DNA from: Rhabditophanes sp. KR3021
Taxonomy: Eukaryota > Nematoda > Chromadorea > Rhabditida > Alloionematidae
Direction of reading: 5' to 3'
DNA length: 64,000 nt
Assembly (NCBI GenBank): GCA_963281155.1
Contig: CAUJLY010000003.1
Span: 4,092,001 to 4,156,000, forward strand
The notes beneath the pieces were generated by a model. That model saw nothing but the letters and a program-made list of their open reading frames with translations, had not been told where the DNA came from and searched no databases. Position 1 is the stretch's first letter; each line of letters begins with the position of its first letter. The translations under genes and the position numbers were made by a program. This document shows, piece by piece, positions 12,556-24,262 of this stretch.

Positions 12556-13849
12556 TACATGTTTAACTAAAAGTAGACAAAAAAAGATATTTATCAAGAA
12601 AAATGTTTATTTCCGTAAAAGCCACCTTGAAAACAATTTAAAATAAAGTTAACTGTGAACTTGACAATCATATAAATAGAATAATAAATAAACTAATACA
12701 AAATAATATAGATAATTGTAAATAATATAACAGTATGAAAGTACATAGCTACTAAAATGTAAGGTTTATTAAGAAGTCTAAAAGATGGATAAATAGTTGA
12801 ATATATAAACATTATAAAGTAAAATAATAGTTATGATAATTTGGTAGGGAAATATCAAATGTGAAAAGTTTCATATCTTGATAACAGGAAACTTTAGCGC
12901 CATTTAAAATTCAGTTGTCTTAAGCTATTGAGAAACAATAATTTAGTTGTAAATAATGGAATTAAGATGTCATACTAGAGATTAAGAAAGTATGTAGCTG
13001 TTTAAGGACAAGTTTTGGCATTTTTTGATAAATTATAGAAACAATAGATATGGATAGAATGACATTTAAATAGGCTTGATAAGATAAGAAAGCCAGAAGT
13101 AATATTAAAATGTGTAATATGGTCGTACAAAGTTAATTACTCTTTCTTCCTTTGAATAAGTAAGTTGGTGGAAATTAGAGCGATTAAAAATTGAAAAGCT
13201 AGAATGAGTTTTTAATATGTGAAGTGGAAAAAAATTAACATGAAGTGTTTAAACTGGTTTCAGTGATGACAAAGTTTGTTGTTTGTAAGCTTTAATGATT
13301 TATTTAAAATATCAAAAAATTGTAAAAATATGTATCCGTTAAAATTTAAAAAAGGTATTTATAATTAAAAAAAGACTTTATTATAAAAATAAGTATTCGT
13401 TGAAATTTAAAAAAAGGTATTCGTAATTTAAAAAAGACTTCAATTCTTAAGATTGTTGAAAGTCATTTATAAATTGTAAGAAGTTATTCATAAGATTTTA
13501 CAAGGATCTTCAATTGAAATAATTAAACTATCCATTTCTAATAGCAATGTATTCATTTACTTATATTAACAAAATATCCATTTTAATTATATAAGACTTC
13601 TAGTCATTTGGTTAATAAAAAGTTCATTCATTCATCAATAAAAGATTTCAATCATAATCTTTCAGGTAATTCATAAAAAACACCAAATTATAGGATTTCA
13701 AATTAAAAATGTCTTTATTAACAACAATCTATTTTAACAAATAATTCCTACTAATCCGCGTGTGGTTGATATTTTAAACAGGGGTCTTCCCTAAATAAAA
13801 AAGATTATTTAAAACTAGGCCAACAATTGTTCTTACAGAAATATGAAAA
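12556..13849. other. AT-rich intergenic DNA with a short tandem duplication
   Basis: No coding signal. A ~62-bp unit is imperfectly duplicated at about 13327-13450 (each copy has ATTTAAAAAA and AAAAAGACTT words). The right end serves as 3' flank of the DNAJA3 gene. Confidence 0.6.
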
Positions 13850-16724
13850 TTAACCAAAAATAGACTTTTTAATTTTTCCAAAAAATCCGTCACTGTTTTC
13901 AGAATTACCTTCATTTTTTGTTCCATCACTATCTTCCTTGCTCGTTTCTTTAATATTTTGAGAGGGAATGTCAGTTTTCTTCTCTTTTTTGCTACCTTCC
14001 TTATTATCTTGATTCGTTGGCTCTTCCTTAATAAGTTCTTCTTTTTTAGATTGACTAGTAGACACTTTTTTGTGAGATGCTATAAACTCATCCAAGCCGG
14101 AAACGGTTCCTCTAATAGAACTGTCCAGTTTTGCATAATTTAAAATGGCTTGTATTTGGTGGTCACTTAGTTTTTTTGGAACATCAATTTTTATGTGAAC
14201 GTACTGGTCTCCTTTACCATGACCATCAACTCTTTTAATTCCTCGACCTCTTAAAACAAATTTGGAGTGAGAGTCGGTTCCTTTCGGAATATTAATTGAA
14301 AAGTCCTCATAAAGTCCAATGACATTGACTGTTCCACCTAATAGAGCTTGGGCAACAGAAATATGGACATCCGTATGAACATCTGATTTGTCTCTTTTGT
14401 GAATTTTTGAATTGGCCACTTGGAAAGTGATATAGACATCTTGTTTGCCGACCCTCAAACGAATGGATTGGCCTTGGTCAACTCCAGCTGGAATATCTAT
14501 ATTGACATTTCTTTTTTCAACAATCTTTCCTTGACCTTCGCAATCCATACACGGATTAGTGTTGTAAGCTCCACTGCCATGACATCTAGCACATGTTGTT
14601 CCGATGACAAAACCACCATGTTTTTGAGTAACAGAACCAGTTCCATTACAATATGGGCAAGTAGTTTTCTTGTAGGGGGCTCAACACCGGTAGCACTACA
14701 TCTGGTGCAGTCGTCAATGACATTTAAAGAAACTGTCTTGGTACCCCCTTTAATTGCTTCTTCAAAAGAAATATTCATGACCATTTGCTTGGTATCTTCG
14801 AACCCAGAGTGAGATTCGGCAAATCCACTTCCAAATCCTCCATTAAAACCACGGCCGCGATTCATAGATCCGAATAGTTGGTCAAAGATGTCAGATGCAT
14901 TCATATTCGAAGTTTGTTGCCAGCCACCATTGCTTCCAAAACCACTACCAGCAGTTCCTTGGAATGGGTTTCTTCCTGAATGTAATATAAAATTTAGAAA
15001 ACTTTTATCGATAAGTTGATATGTAGTTGTCTTCACTCATTTAATTTAGGATTTTTTAATTATGAAAAGAAGAAATGGTTTTCTCTCAAAGAACGATCAA
15101 ATGATTTTAAAAACCTGGGCAAACGACAAGATGCCGAGGCTCGATTGCTTCTCATCAACAACAATCATTACTACCCAGCCGACATAGCTCTTGCTATTCA
15201 GAGACTTATCATGACCGCAGATCCTACTTTACTCAATTTGACAATGGGTCAAACTTCATCAGTCATTGAGGAGTGTGACGATTATGATTCAGATGCCGAA
15301 GAAGGATCAGGTGATGAGGATGAAGAAGAGGTGAAAAATGCGACTCCAAACAAACATGCCAATCTTGCTCGTAGATGTTCACAAATTTGTGCTATGCATG
15401 TTCAATGTAGAGAATAGTGAGAGTTAAGAGATGCTGAGAAAAGGCTTAATAGTAACTTCGATGCAAAGAAAGCGTTGGCCTTGATGGGAGACGCCTGATC
15501 TCAATGATTTTGCCTGGATGTATCTTCTTTTAGACACAAGAAACAATGTTAACGTTTGGAATGATGTGAAAACCTTTATCAATTCTTTCATTTTGTTGGA
15601 GAGAGGAAGAGCGAGGTCAGGAAAATTAGTCACTTTCGAAAATACAAAAAAGTTAGTTAAACAAAATCTTTTTAATCGCAAAGAGTTGAAAATGCATCAG
15701 GTTGCTCTTGAAAACATCCTACTTTGCAAGCTTTCAGTCCTGTCCAGGAAAATCGCGGAGAATTTAGAGGTTCTTTTTACCAAATGTTCAAATGATCTGT
15801 TGTAAAATGCGACTATTGAAAGTATTCCACCCGCGAAGTCTACTTATTAAATTCCAAGAATGCTTGTAAAATAGCTTATCACTTGGTCAAAGTCATGTTT
15901 AAACTTAAAATATCTGATTAAGCTCCTTTCTCTATCTGTTTGTACTATCCTTTTCATGTATAATAAATTTTGAATTAATCTACGTGTGTGTTCTATCCTA
16001 TGACTTAATATTTTTTAACTAAACTACTTATGTGATTTTATTTTTAATATTTTTTGGTTAAGCTACTTCTCTCGGTCTATTGTTATATTTCTATTAGAAT
16101 ATGTTTAGGGAGATAAAAACTGACCTGTCTGATCATATTGCGCTCTTTTGCCTTCATCACTCAAAACTTCGTAAGCCTGCGTTAATTCTTGAAACTTCGA
16201 AGAAGCTTCCTTTTCCTTATTAACATCAGGATGATACCTAAAATTAAATGTAAACGTAACAAAGATTGCACGTTTTTAATTTTTGAAATATTGTGTTAGT
16301 GAAACACTCTGGCCACATTGATTTAAGACTTTGTACCTTTGAAATTTGAAAATTAGCTAAAAGCTATTTACGTGTCATGTCGATATTCAAGATCAAATAT
16401 AGCTTTACTAATTCACTAACTTACCTAAAATGAAAAAAAAACATTAGTTAAAGACGTTAAGAGGGAAAGATTATACTTTTTGGCTAACTTATAATATGCT
16501 TTTTTGATTTCTTTACCAGTAGCTTTTTTATCTACTCCAAGCACCTTGTAATAATCTTGTAATGAACGAGGAGTTGTTCTCATGTGTCTGATATCCACAT
16601 TATTAACTAAAACTTAATATAAATGCAATATTGTTTCGAAATTTGAAAACTTACATTGACTACACAGTAGATTCTTAGTAACAGTGGTATATAACTTAGA
16701 TAATTGCTTACTTCCTGTTAACAT
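13850..16724 (-). CDS. dnj-10: Mitochondrial DnaJ (DNAJA3/Tid1, type I Hsp40)
   Basis: Co-chaperone for mitochondrial Hsp70. Exons: 16724-16655, 16606-16477, 16237-16125 and 14975-13850. The N-terminus ([20 protein letters not shown]) is basic and Ser/Thr-rich, like a mitochondrial presequence. The J domain ([20 protein letters not shown], then [11 protein letters not shown] over an intron) has its HPD motif. A G/F-rich region, the four C-x2-C-x-G-x-G zinc repeats ([32 protein letters not shown]) and the C-terminal substrate domain follow. The tail is Lys/Glu/Ser-rich. One base is missing from an A-run near 14675, shifting frame between zinc repeats 1 and 2; everything else is intact, so an assembly or homopolymer error is likely. 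Intron 3 (1,149 bp) carries an antisense element. About 479 residues if the frame is continuous. Confidence 0.9.
14976..16124 (+). mobile_element. Antisense GIY-YIG-type element in DNAJA3 intron 3
   Basis: Fills nearly all of the intron, reading against the host. Decayed frames at 15016-15417 and 15518-15805 match the FLVCR-intron element in order. First [16 protein letters not shown], aligning with YIP...[13 protein letters not shown] of the FLVCR copy; then an acidic Asp/Glu/Ser stretch; then [20 protein letters not shown], against [16 protein letters not shown]; then YLLLDTRN (first GIY-YIG strand) and [12 protein letters not shown]...NLEVLF with the conserved Glu. The YIG strand itself is degraded (SFILLERG). 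Stops at 15415-15420 and a frameshift separate the two parts. An AATAAA lies near 15961. Confidence 0.65.
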
Positions 16725-16928
16725 AATTACGAAGTGTTAAAAAATAAGTCTTAAGGCAATAATTAAGAGGTATAGTTCAAGTACTAACTGTTATCAAAGA
16801 AAACAGAGTATCCTTTCAAGAATAGTGCACTATCAAAAGATGATGAACATTGGAAAGACGCGTCTTGTTATTCATCGCTCATCTTAGTGTATAGCAGTAT
16901 TTCTTATTATTTGACTAATATTGCAAAG
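16725..16928. promoter_or_regulatory. Shared divergent promoter of DNAJA3 and kanadaptin
   Basis: Only 204 bp separate the start codons of two divergent genes, so both must start transcription inside it. No TATA-like or other box is distinctive. Confidence 0.5.
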
Positions 16929-18310
16929 ATGAATGCGGATAAGGAGATTCATTTTGCAGTTCCATTATTAAAAGCTGCTCCACCGGTTAAAGCTTTGGCA
17001 ACATATCAGGCTCCTTCTTGGGCTAAGGATATTCCTGCTGGTTTGAATCATGAACTTGAAATAATAAAAAACGGGATTGTTGTTGATGTAAGACCATTCA
17101 ATAAATTGACGACCTCATTTATGTCAATTGGTAGAGTAGAGGATCTAGAGAATTCACTTTGTCTTTCTCATCCGTCTATAAGTCGTTTGCACAGTATTAT
17201 TCAATTTGGAGCAGGTCCTGAAGGAATTGGTTATTATTTGTATGACCTGGGATCAACGCATGGTACAAAGTTAAACAGAAAGCCTATTACACCAAAGACT
17301 TATTATTTGTTGAAAAACACATATATGATGCAGTTTGGCGTAAGTTGTTGAAATGATTTACATGTTTTTCAATTTCGAATTTATATTTTTAGGCTTCAAG
17401 CAGATTTATCGTATTTTCACAAGTTCAACCTGAAGTTGATCCAAATAGTGAACCAGCACCAAGACCTACGAATATCCTAGACTTGCCACCTAAGAATATT
17501 GTCAACCAAATTAATGAAGAAAGAAAAACTAGGCCAATTGAGAAAGTTGAGGTCAAAAAGTTGGATTATTCAGATTATAACTCGCGTGACCTTTTTGATG
17601 AAACACCGAATATTGAAACTGTGGAGGATGCAAATGATATGTGGAATGAATTTGCTAAAAACCGAAAGAGAAGAATGAAAGATGAAGAAGAAGACGACTT
17701 TTTCGATCAAACTTCCGATTATGAGAAAGCAAAAAAGAAGAAGAATGAAATCATTCCATTATATGATGAAGAGCCAATATGTGTTAAACAAGCAAAGACG
17801 TCATTATCAATTAATGAAATTAAAAAACGCATTCATGAACATGAGGAATCATTAAAAACGCTTCGTCAGCAATTAGATGCATTAAAAAAACAATATAATT
17901 TGGATGAATGCAGTTTTGGTGACTTTAGTGGAATGCCTGAGATAATTAGACATCAAAAAAATGCCCCTAAAAAATGCGGGCTAGAGATTCCAATCCCCGC
18001 TGCTAAAAGAATTTATTACGGCCAATTGCAAAGCGACATCAAGAGGCTAGAAGGTGAGTTATTGAAGCTCGATAATTTAAAAGTCATAACTACAACAACT
18101 GGAGAAATTGATTCACCAATTTTTCAAACAATGAAGAAAAACGATTTTAAAATTAATGGAAAGAACAGTTTAATCCCTAAAGAAAAAGATAATTCTCAAG
18201 CTCAGGGAAATGACAATGAACCATCAACATCGAACATTGATGCAACGAATGATGTTGAGAAAACTTATTCAATGGAAATACCATTCCATCTGATTAAACC
18301 AAGTGATTGA
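16929..18310 (+). CDS. SLC4A1AP: Kanadaptin (SLC4A1AP) homologue, FHA domain
   Basis: Nuclear FHA-domain protein, 442 residues in two exons (16929-17339, 17393-18310). The FHA domain covers roughly residues 55-140: SIGRVEDLENSLCLSHPSIS, then SRLHSIIQFG, then YYLYDLGSTHGTKLNRKPI with phosphothreonine-binding loop residues. The leader PSWAKDIP, the stretch DDFFDQTSDYEKAKKKK (vertebrate kanadaptin has a similar FxDRT motif) and a central coiled coil (about residues 270-375) match kanadaptin rather than NIPP1. The double-stranded-RNA-binding segment between FHA and coiled coil in vertebrates is not obvious. I chose MNADKE as start because it is the first in-frame ATG; the frame is open further upstream. 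Confidence 0.85.
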
Positions 18311-18723
18311 GAAATAAAAATTAGTATTTTACTGATCTCAACCGAAATTTTATTTTTTTGTATAACACATATGTCATTATTTTATGTGCATTTATAAAAC
18401 TTATTTCTTATTGTAAACTGAGTTAAATAAACATGTTGTAATTTTAAAGGAAAGTATATGATATTGTATGTTCTTCTTTGTTTATTTTACACTATGGTTA
18501 GTAAATGCCCTTTTAATTATGATTTGAATAGACGAGGAGGTAGTTAAGGGTCAAGCTATAAAAGTGACTACAAATAAAAGAGAGTTTAGAGGAATTGTGG
18601 TTGAAATACGCACTCAATTTGATCAAGGTTGCATGATGAAGGTAAAAAATGGTTGTGTTGACCTCGCGCAGTTCACTTGTTATTGGCTATTTGTAGTTTG
18701 TTACTCTTATTTTTGCTCTAATC
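18311..18723. other. Intergenic stretch with a short open frame of doubtful status
   Basis: Holds the 3' end of kanadaptin (AATAAA near 18427). At about 18527-18640 there is an open stretch bounded by an AG acceptor (TTTGAATAG) and a GTAAAA donor. It reads VVKGQAIKVTTNKREFRGIV, VEIRTQF, then CMMK, loosely like one strand-turn-strand unit of an Sm/LSm fold. No neighbouring exon completes it. It could be a gene fragment or chance. Confidence 0.25.
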
Positions 18724-19747
18724 ATGACTAGACGTTGCGGAAATTATTTGCCATATTTTTTTGTATTTTGTATGTGTAAGTTATCTACTTATGAGTGCTT
18801 TTATTCTTAATTCTTGTCACCATTCAGACTTGCAAATTGATGTAACATCGTGCAATAGACAAGCAGAAGATTCGATACCGGTGATTGAGTTACGTGGCGA
18901 AGGTACAGAAAATTCAATTTTTTTAATGCATCTTACTAACTTTTTTATTACATTAGGTCCGCCAATGACATCTCAGCAAATCAGAGACTTGGAAGAAAAA
19001 GCTAATGGTGGTCCCTTAGACATAATTATACAGAAAATAAATATTGTCGATTGTAAGGATAAGGTTGAACGTTTTGATTTTGTTCAAATTAAATATGTTG
19101 GTTATAAAGAAAACGGAGTTCAATTTCACAATAAGGAAGATACTGTTGAATTTCAAATGTCAACTGGAATGTCACTAAAAGGTTTGGAAAAGGGACTCAT
19201 GGATGGGTGTGTCGGAGATAAGAGAAAAATCAAAATTCCTTTTAATTTGTCTAGATTTGACAACAAAAGCCCTATTTGGAAGCATTTCCCAGAAGATGAT
19301 CATTGGATTTCTTTGGTAGTAACAATTGAGAAAGTGACCAAATGGTCTGTAGAGGAGCAATTTAGAAAGATTAGTAAATCAAAAGCTTATTTCGATTTCA
19401 AAGATATCACCGACTTTGACAAATATTTGGTTACATATGGTAAACAATGGCCAAGCGAAGATATTGACAAGATTCAAGCAGCAAAATACTATATCAAGTA
19501 TTTCGATCAAAATAATGATGGTCATGTCGATCTATCTGAATACACAAATACTATCAATCGTGACCAAGGCGAAATAAATGAAGCTAAGAGTAAAAAACGA
19601 GAGGGAAAAATTGTTGGAATTAGAAGAGAGCCCGGATTGTGGTGGATTTTGGATCTTAACAATAACGGTTTCATTGAGAATGAAGAAATACAAAAAGCAT
19701 ATCACGTTTTTGAGAAAGGGACAATTAGTGTATTCTTCAGAAATTAA
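18724..19747 (+). CDS. Secretory-pathway FKBP prolyl isomerase with two EF hands (FKBP14/FKBP7-like)
   Basis: Prolyl cis-trans isomerase of the ER type, 305 residues. Exons 18724-18775, 18828-18902 and 18957-19747; the 54-bp intron 2 is a multiple of three, so it also reads through. Exon 1 encodes a short hydrophobic leader (NYLPYFFVFCM). The FKBP fold spans about residues 60-165 (FDFVQIKYVGYKENG, FQMSTGMSLKGLEKGLMDG, GDKRKIKIPF). Several usual active-site aromatics are changed, so activity is uncertain. EF hands are at FDQNNDGHVDLSEY and LDLNNNGFIENEEI. FKBP14-type proteins usually end in an ER-retention tetrapeptide; this one ends FFRN, so retention may differ. Confidence 0.8.
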
Positions 19748-19964
19748 AATGGAATTATAAAAGAATTTTTAAATAAAGTATATATAAATGATTTCCAAAT
19801 AGTTATAAATTACAAACACACTAGTTTTAATTAAATATGTTTATTAAAGTCAAATATATCATAGTCAATATGAGCTAGGCACTATAGACGGAATCAACGA
19901 AACAGAACTATTAATTGCTTTCCGAGATATTTGTTTAAAAATATTAAGGTAAATAAAAAAAGAA

Positions 19965-22900
19965 TCAAGCCATTATTGTACTAGTATTAGAAATGGGAGA
20001 GTTAAAACCTTCATGAGATTGATTAACCGAGTCGGTATAAGCGTTCGAATGGAGCATTTGCATTTGTTGTCGTTTTAGATCGGCTTTCGTAATGGCGGTT
20101 AGTAATACACCAATGAAGAGGCATATACAAAACCCAGCGTTGCATGCAAAAATACCAAATGCATCAATTACCTTGAAGTAGTACAAAAATTAGTCTCTAT
20201 ATTAAGTTGTATTAAATTAATGTTTTAGTATATTTTAGAATTAACGGTATATCAATTTCATCTTTTCGGAAGCATAACATTAAAATTTACATCCTTTATT
20301 AGCCACGTTTTTGCTTTTTGTCATCATTTACAAATAATCACGTAATTAGTCTCATATGTCTTAGTGCTTAATTTTTTACTAGTTATCTCTTTGTTTAGAT
20401 TGCTCATTCTGGGTCTGCCTAAACTAAATGAAAAGTTGAAGAACGAAAACAAGATCAGTTTGGTTGAATTGTCATACAAAGCTGTTGGTGCGGAGTCTGT
20501 TATTGAGGCATCACTTTCTGTTGGAAAAAAGACGTGCCCACAGAGGCAGATAAAGGTAAGCATTCTTATTTTATAAATAATGTAATAATTTGAACTTAGG
20601 AAATCTTTTTGAAGAGTGTCACTGATTTCTTCAAACCAGTAGAGAAAGTTGGCATGGTACAGTTATCTGATGAACAAAAAGCTAATTTGGGATGTTCTCA
20701 AGTAAAGCCATTCTTGGATGAAATAGAAGGAGGGTTTGTACAAAGTTTGATGAAGAAGTCTTCAAAAAGAAGTTCGTTAACGTTGATTGGGCAAGGGGAA
20801 GAGACGTCTTTTGCTGGAATTTATCTACTCTGACTTAGGAACTGACTCTTCCTAGGATAAAGCAACATCTAAAAGGTACTATCAAGCTTTTATCGGAGTG
20901 TTGGAAGTATCGGATTTGATAGTCCTGAGTCTACTCCTTTGTTCTTTGGGTATTCCAGCGACAGTATCCTTAGCAATTACAAGAGGGAATATAAAATAAT
21001 TGCTACTAATCCATTCTCTAAATTCATATTTCATCTATCTTCTTTGCCCACCAACCCGCAATTCGAAAGAGAGTTTATCGAAAAGTTGGATGACAGGGAA
21101 TTGTACATCCCGCTGAAACAACGTTAAGTCTGGAAAGAATCATCCTAGCTGCTTTTCCAAGTTCATTGAATCTACTAACTAAACCTGGAAATATTGGTGA
21201 GTGCGCTGACGTTGGAGATTATGAAAACAGTCAATCGGATAGTGATGATGAGGAAAGTGACTCCACATTGCAATGCTCATATTGCAAAAAGCCGCTTACT
21301 AGATATTCTTTGTCATCCTACATTCAATTCATATCAACAGCTACGTGACGCCCAACACAAATCCAACACCGATCTTGATGCTGAGGTCGTCATATCTGCA
21401 ATTTGGCTTGGTTGGAGGAATGCAGTACTCGATAATGCCCTCTACGTTCTTTGCGACTCAAGTAATGAAAATAGAATTATGCATAACTTCGAAGCCCCCT
21501 TAAGAAGGTTATTCTACATCGGCGAGTCAAAAAGAGATAATGATCACATCAAGAGGTTTGGTAGGAAGATACTAAAAGAACAACTTTTTGATCGCAAGGA
21601 ACTAAGAATGAGTCAAGTTGATGCCAACAATATTATGACCTACAAGCTCCTAGTACCATCAAAGGAAGTCGCTAAGAATCTAGAGTACATCTTTTCTCAC
21701 AAGTCTAAGCGACAAGTACACAATTATGATCACGGGAATTATACATTCCATGAAATTGATCTACTCAACTCTGTGAACGTGTGTAAAATAGTTGACATCT
21801 TGGCTAAAATTCTCTTTGACCCCAAACTTATTATACAATTATCTTAAATTATTTTGTCTAATAAAAATGTTTCTTAATCAACTTTTAATATTTGTCTTAC
21901 TCTTCCAAATCCAATGACCATCAGCATACCGAATACTTGAAAAAAATATTTTAATTAATGAATTCTTATAAAAAACTTACGTTGAGCTGATGCATTTAAT
22001 AAACCACTTGTTGAGTGTTCTGCAATTGGATAAGTAATTTCAGCTGCATACTCAAATCCAAGAGCAATATACCCGGTCATAAAGAAGCCCAGAAAAATTG
22101 CTACTCCGCCAATCATAATTAAAGGAACAATTCCGAGACCAAATGTCAATAAAAGAGTCCCTAAAAATGAAAAGAAGTATACACCCAACGTGGTTTCTTT
22201 ATATTTATGATATTTGTCTAGCAAGAATCCTGTAAACACAGATCCAAACATTCCAGCAACGACTATAAGCAGACCGATTGTTCCGCATTCTTTTTCGGTG
22301 TTCGGATAATAATAGATAATAATTTGCTGTAATAGAGTCGATAGAGCGTAGAACACTCCGACATTCAATCCGTAGCATAACAATAACAAATTGAAGCTTT
22401 TGCTTTTAAAGCATTTCGTGATTTCTTTAAGATATCCTGAGTCGATCGCTTTGATTTGAGCATGAGCTTGAGCCAAACTAGGAGGCACTTCTGGCTTTTC
22501 TTTGAAAAAGACCACAACAGCAACCAAGATAGCTGTATTGAGGATAGCAGATGCCAAGAAAAAATCAAATAAATAATGAGCAACTTGAGCTTTTGTTCCA
22601 ACAAGAATTAACAAGGGTGGTAACACAAATCCTAAACACTGGATCGTTTAGTTATGACTTTAAAATTACGCAAACTTTTTATATTTTTGCATTTTTATGC
22701 ACAAATAGGAAAAATGTAAAATTTTTGTTAATTTAAACTTGCCTATGGCTATTCCCATTTGGTTTCCAAATACTCCAACTGCGCAGGCTGTTGAAACTTC
22801 TTTGCTACCAAACCACACACTAGCCAGTCTCGGGGGCAAACCGAGGATAAATACCTATAAACAAAAAGTCATAAATTAATAGTTTAACACGAAATAAACA

Positions 22901-24262
22901 CATTGCTAAAAATGAACTTTTATATTTTTTAATAATTGTTCAAACTACAGCGATTGTATACAATTGTTTTTAGTGCCTTGCGCATTAAAACATGAATAGG
23001 CATTTTACGTGTCATCATACTTAAACCCTAATTTAATTTCTATTACTCATTTATTTCAGTTGCGGCAAGATTGCAATCGTACTGGTGTTTTATTTGAGTT
23101 AGAATGATCAATTAATCAAAAAGAGAAAGAACTCATGCTGATAATACTACCGTTCGAGTTTTTAGTGATAAGTTCAGTCAGGCAAACACTGAAAAAAGTG
23201 GCTAAGAATGAAAATGGTGAAACTGATGAGAAGCAATCTGATTTTTGGAAGTTGGCAAGTTAAGGAAACTGTTAAATTTTATATTAACAGTTAATTTAGA
23301 GAAAGAACTAATTACTCCTAGCTGTGATGAAAGATGAATTGCTGATCCAAGGACTCCAAATAATAGTTTTTTAGCTTGTTCTGCTATTTTTTAATAAAAT
23401 ACCTGTGAACTTCCTGAAATTGTTTGACCCAGAAATGTTAACCAGAAAGAATCTGGATTCGCTGACCAAATTTTCAAAATGGCTCCTAAAGCATTTCCGG
23501 AAGCGCCAATGACGATTGATGTCTTTAAACCATATTTGTCTAAGAACCAACTAAAATTAATTATATTTAATGTGTACAATTTATTCATGTTTATTATTTA
23601 TAACTTTGTTACTTTAATATATGAAATTTAGTTACTCTTTATATAACCACAACCATTGTTCCACTGTAAACCCAATTAATCCTATATAAAATACCTATTA
23701 TCCCTAACTAAATATTTACAAATAATTCAAAAGTCCCTAATATTGTGCTTAATTATGAAAAGGAAAAAAGAGGTTAAAAAGTACTAAAAATGTTATAGTT
23801 TGTCACTGACAAGCTGTCTAAATATTTGCATTGTTAAATAGGTTGATATTGGTTTGTTAAGTTGATTTTTTGTAATTACTTAAATAATTATTTTGTTTAT
23901 TTTTACCTGCCAGGAAAAATCAAAATGATGTAAGTAATCATATAAAGCATTGATAACCAATCAACATCTCTTGCACTGACACCATAAAAATCTGTTATGA
24001 TGTTTGTAATAATTGAATAAAAAATCCATGACATGGCATTACTAAAATTGAATAACAAACTTTTTAAGCTATGCGAATCTATATTTTACCTTGCTGAGAG
24101 TAAAACGAAAACTAATAAGATAACAAATCTGTATGGAGTGGCTCTGACTTTAGAGAAGTCTTGCCGTTCGCCATATTCTCCATTAGAATTTTCTGAATTA
24201 TCACCAGAAATGTTATCATGCAGCATGGGACGAAATGCTGAATTGGAATGATCAGCCGCCAT
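19965..24262 (-). CDS. FLVCR: FLVCR/SLC49-family major-facilitator transporter
   Basis: Multipass plasma-membrane or mitochondrial transporter (the family moves heme and choline/ethanolamine), 486 residues in seven exons: 24262-24090, 24041-23907, 23550-23403, 22854-22743, 22631-21981, 21935-21901 and 20171-19965, all phases consistent. Diagnostic segments: [69 protein letters not shown], and the last membrane segment with [17 protein letters not shown]. The cytoplasmic N-tail is about 50 residues. The intron after exon 4 has a GC donor (AG|GCAAGT at 22742). The last intron (1,729 bp) carries an antisense element; the intron after exon 3 holds a small antisense frame. Confidence 0.9.
20172..21900 (+). 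mobile_element. Antisense zinc-finger/GIY-YIG element in FLVCR last intron
   Basis: The insert occupies the 1.73-kb intron between FLVCR exons 6 and 7 and reads against it. The coding relic runs 20364-21847, with its own short intron (GTAAGC donor at 20555, acceptor ending 20600) and several frameshifts. Element 3' end: stop at 21847, AATAAA near 21861, then only about 35 bp to the host donor GTAAGA at 21900. So the host donor abuts the element's 3' end, as in the BCS1 copy. Confidence 0.7.
20364..21847 (+). pseudogene. Decayed GIY-YIG nuclease-like gene (FLVCR copy)
   Basis: Order of parts: a Lys/Glu-rich N-terminal exon; [14 protein letters not shown]; a segment with [16 protein letters not shown] followed by [13 protein letters not shown] (frameshift at about 21110); an acidic stretch ([14 protein letters not shown]); a Cys pair, [11 protein letters not shown]; then after another shift 21330-21847. 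The last part has LYVLCDSS (first GIY-YIG strand) and LFYIGESK with following H-I-K-R (second strand and basic residues), then KNLEYIF with Glu at the catalytic position. The tail is His/Lys-rich. Frame breaks make it non-functional as it stands. Assignment rests on spacing of the GIY and YIG strands plus Glu; a profile search would settle it. Confidence 0.55.
22855..23402 (+). other. FLVCR intron 3 with a small antisense open frame
   Basis: A 548-bp intron, long for this genome. A 43-codon frame at about 23134-23262 ([20 protein letters not shown], then a Lys/Glu-rich end) reads against FLVCR, as the other intron inserts do. It resembles none of the other copies in the window, so membership in either family is unproven. 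Confidence 0.3.
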
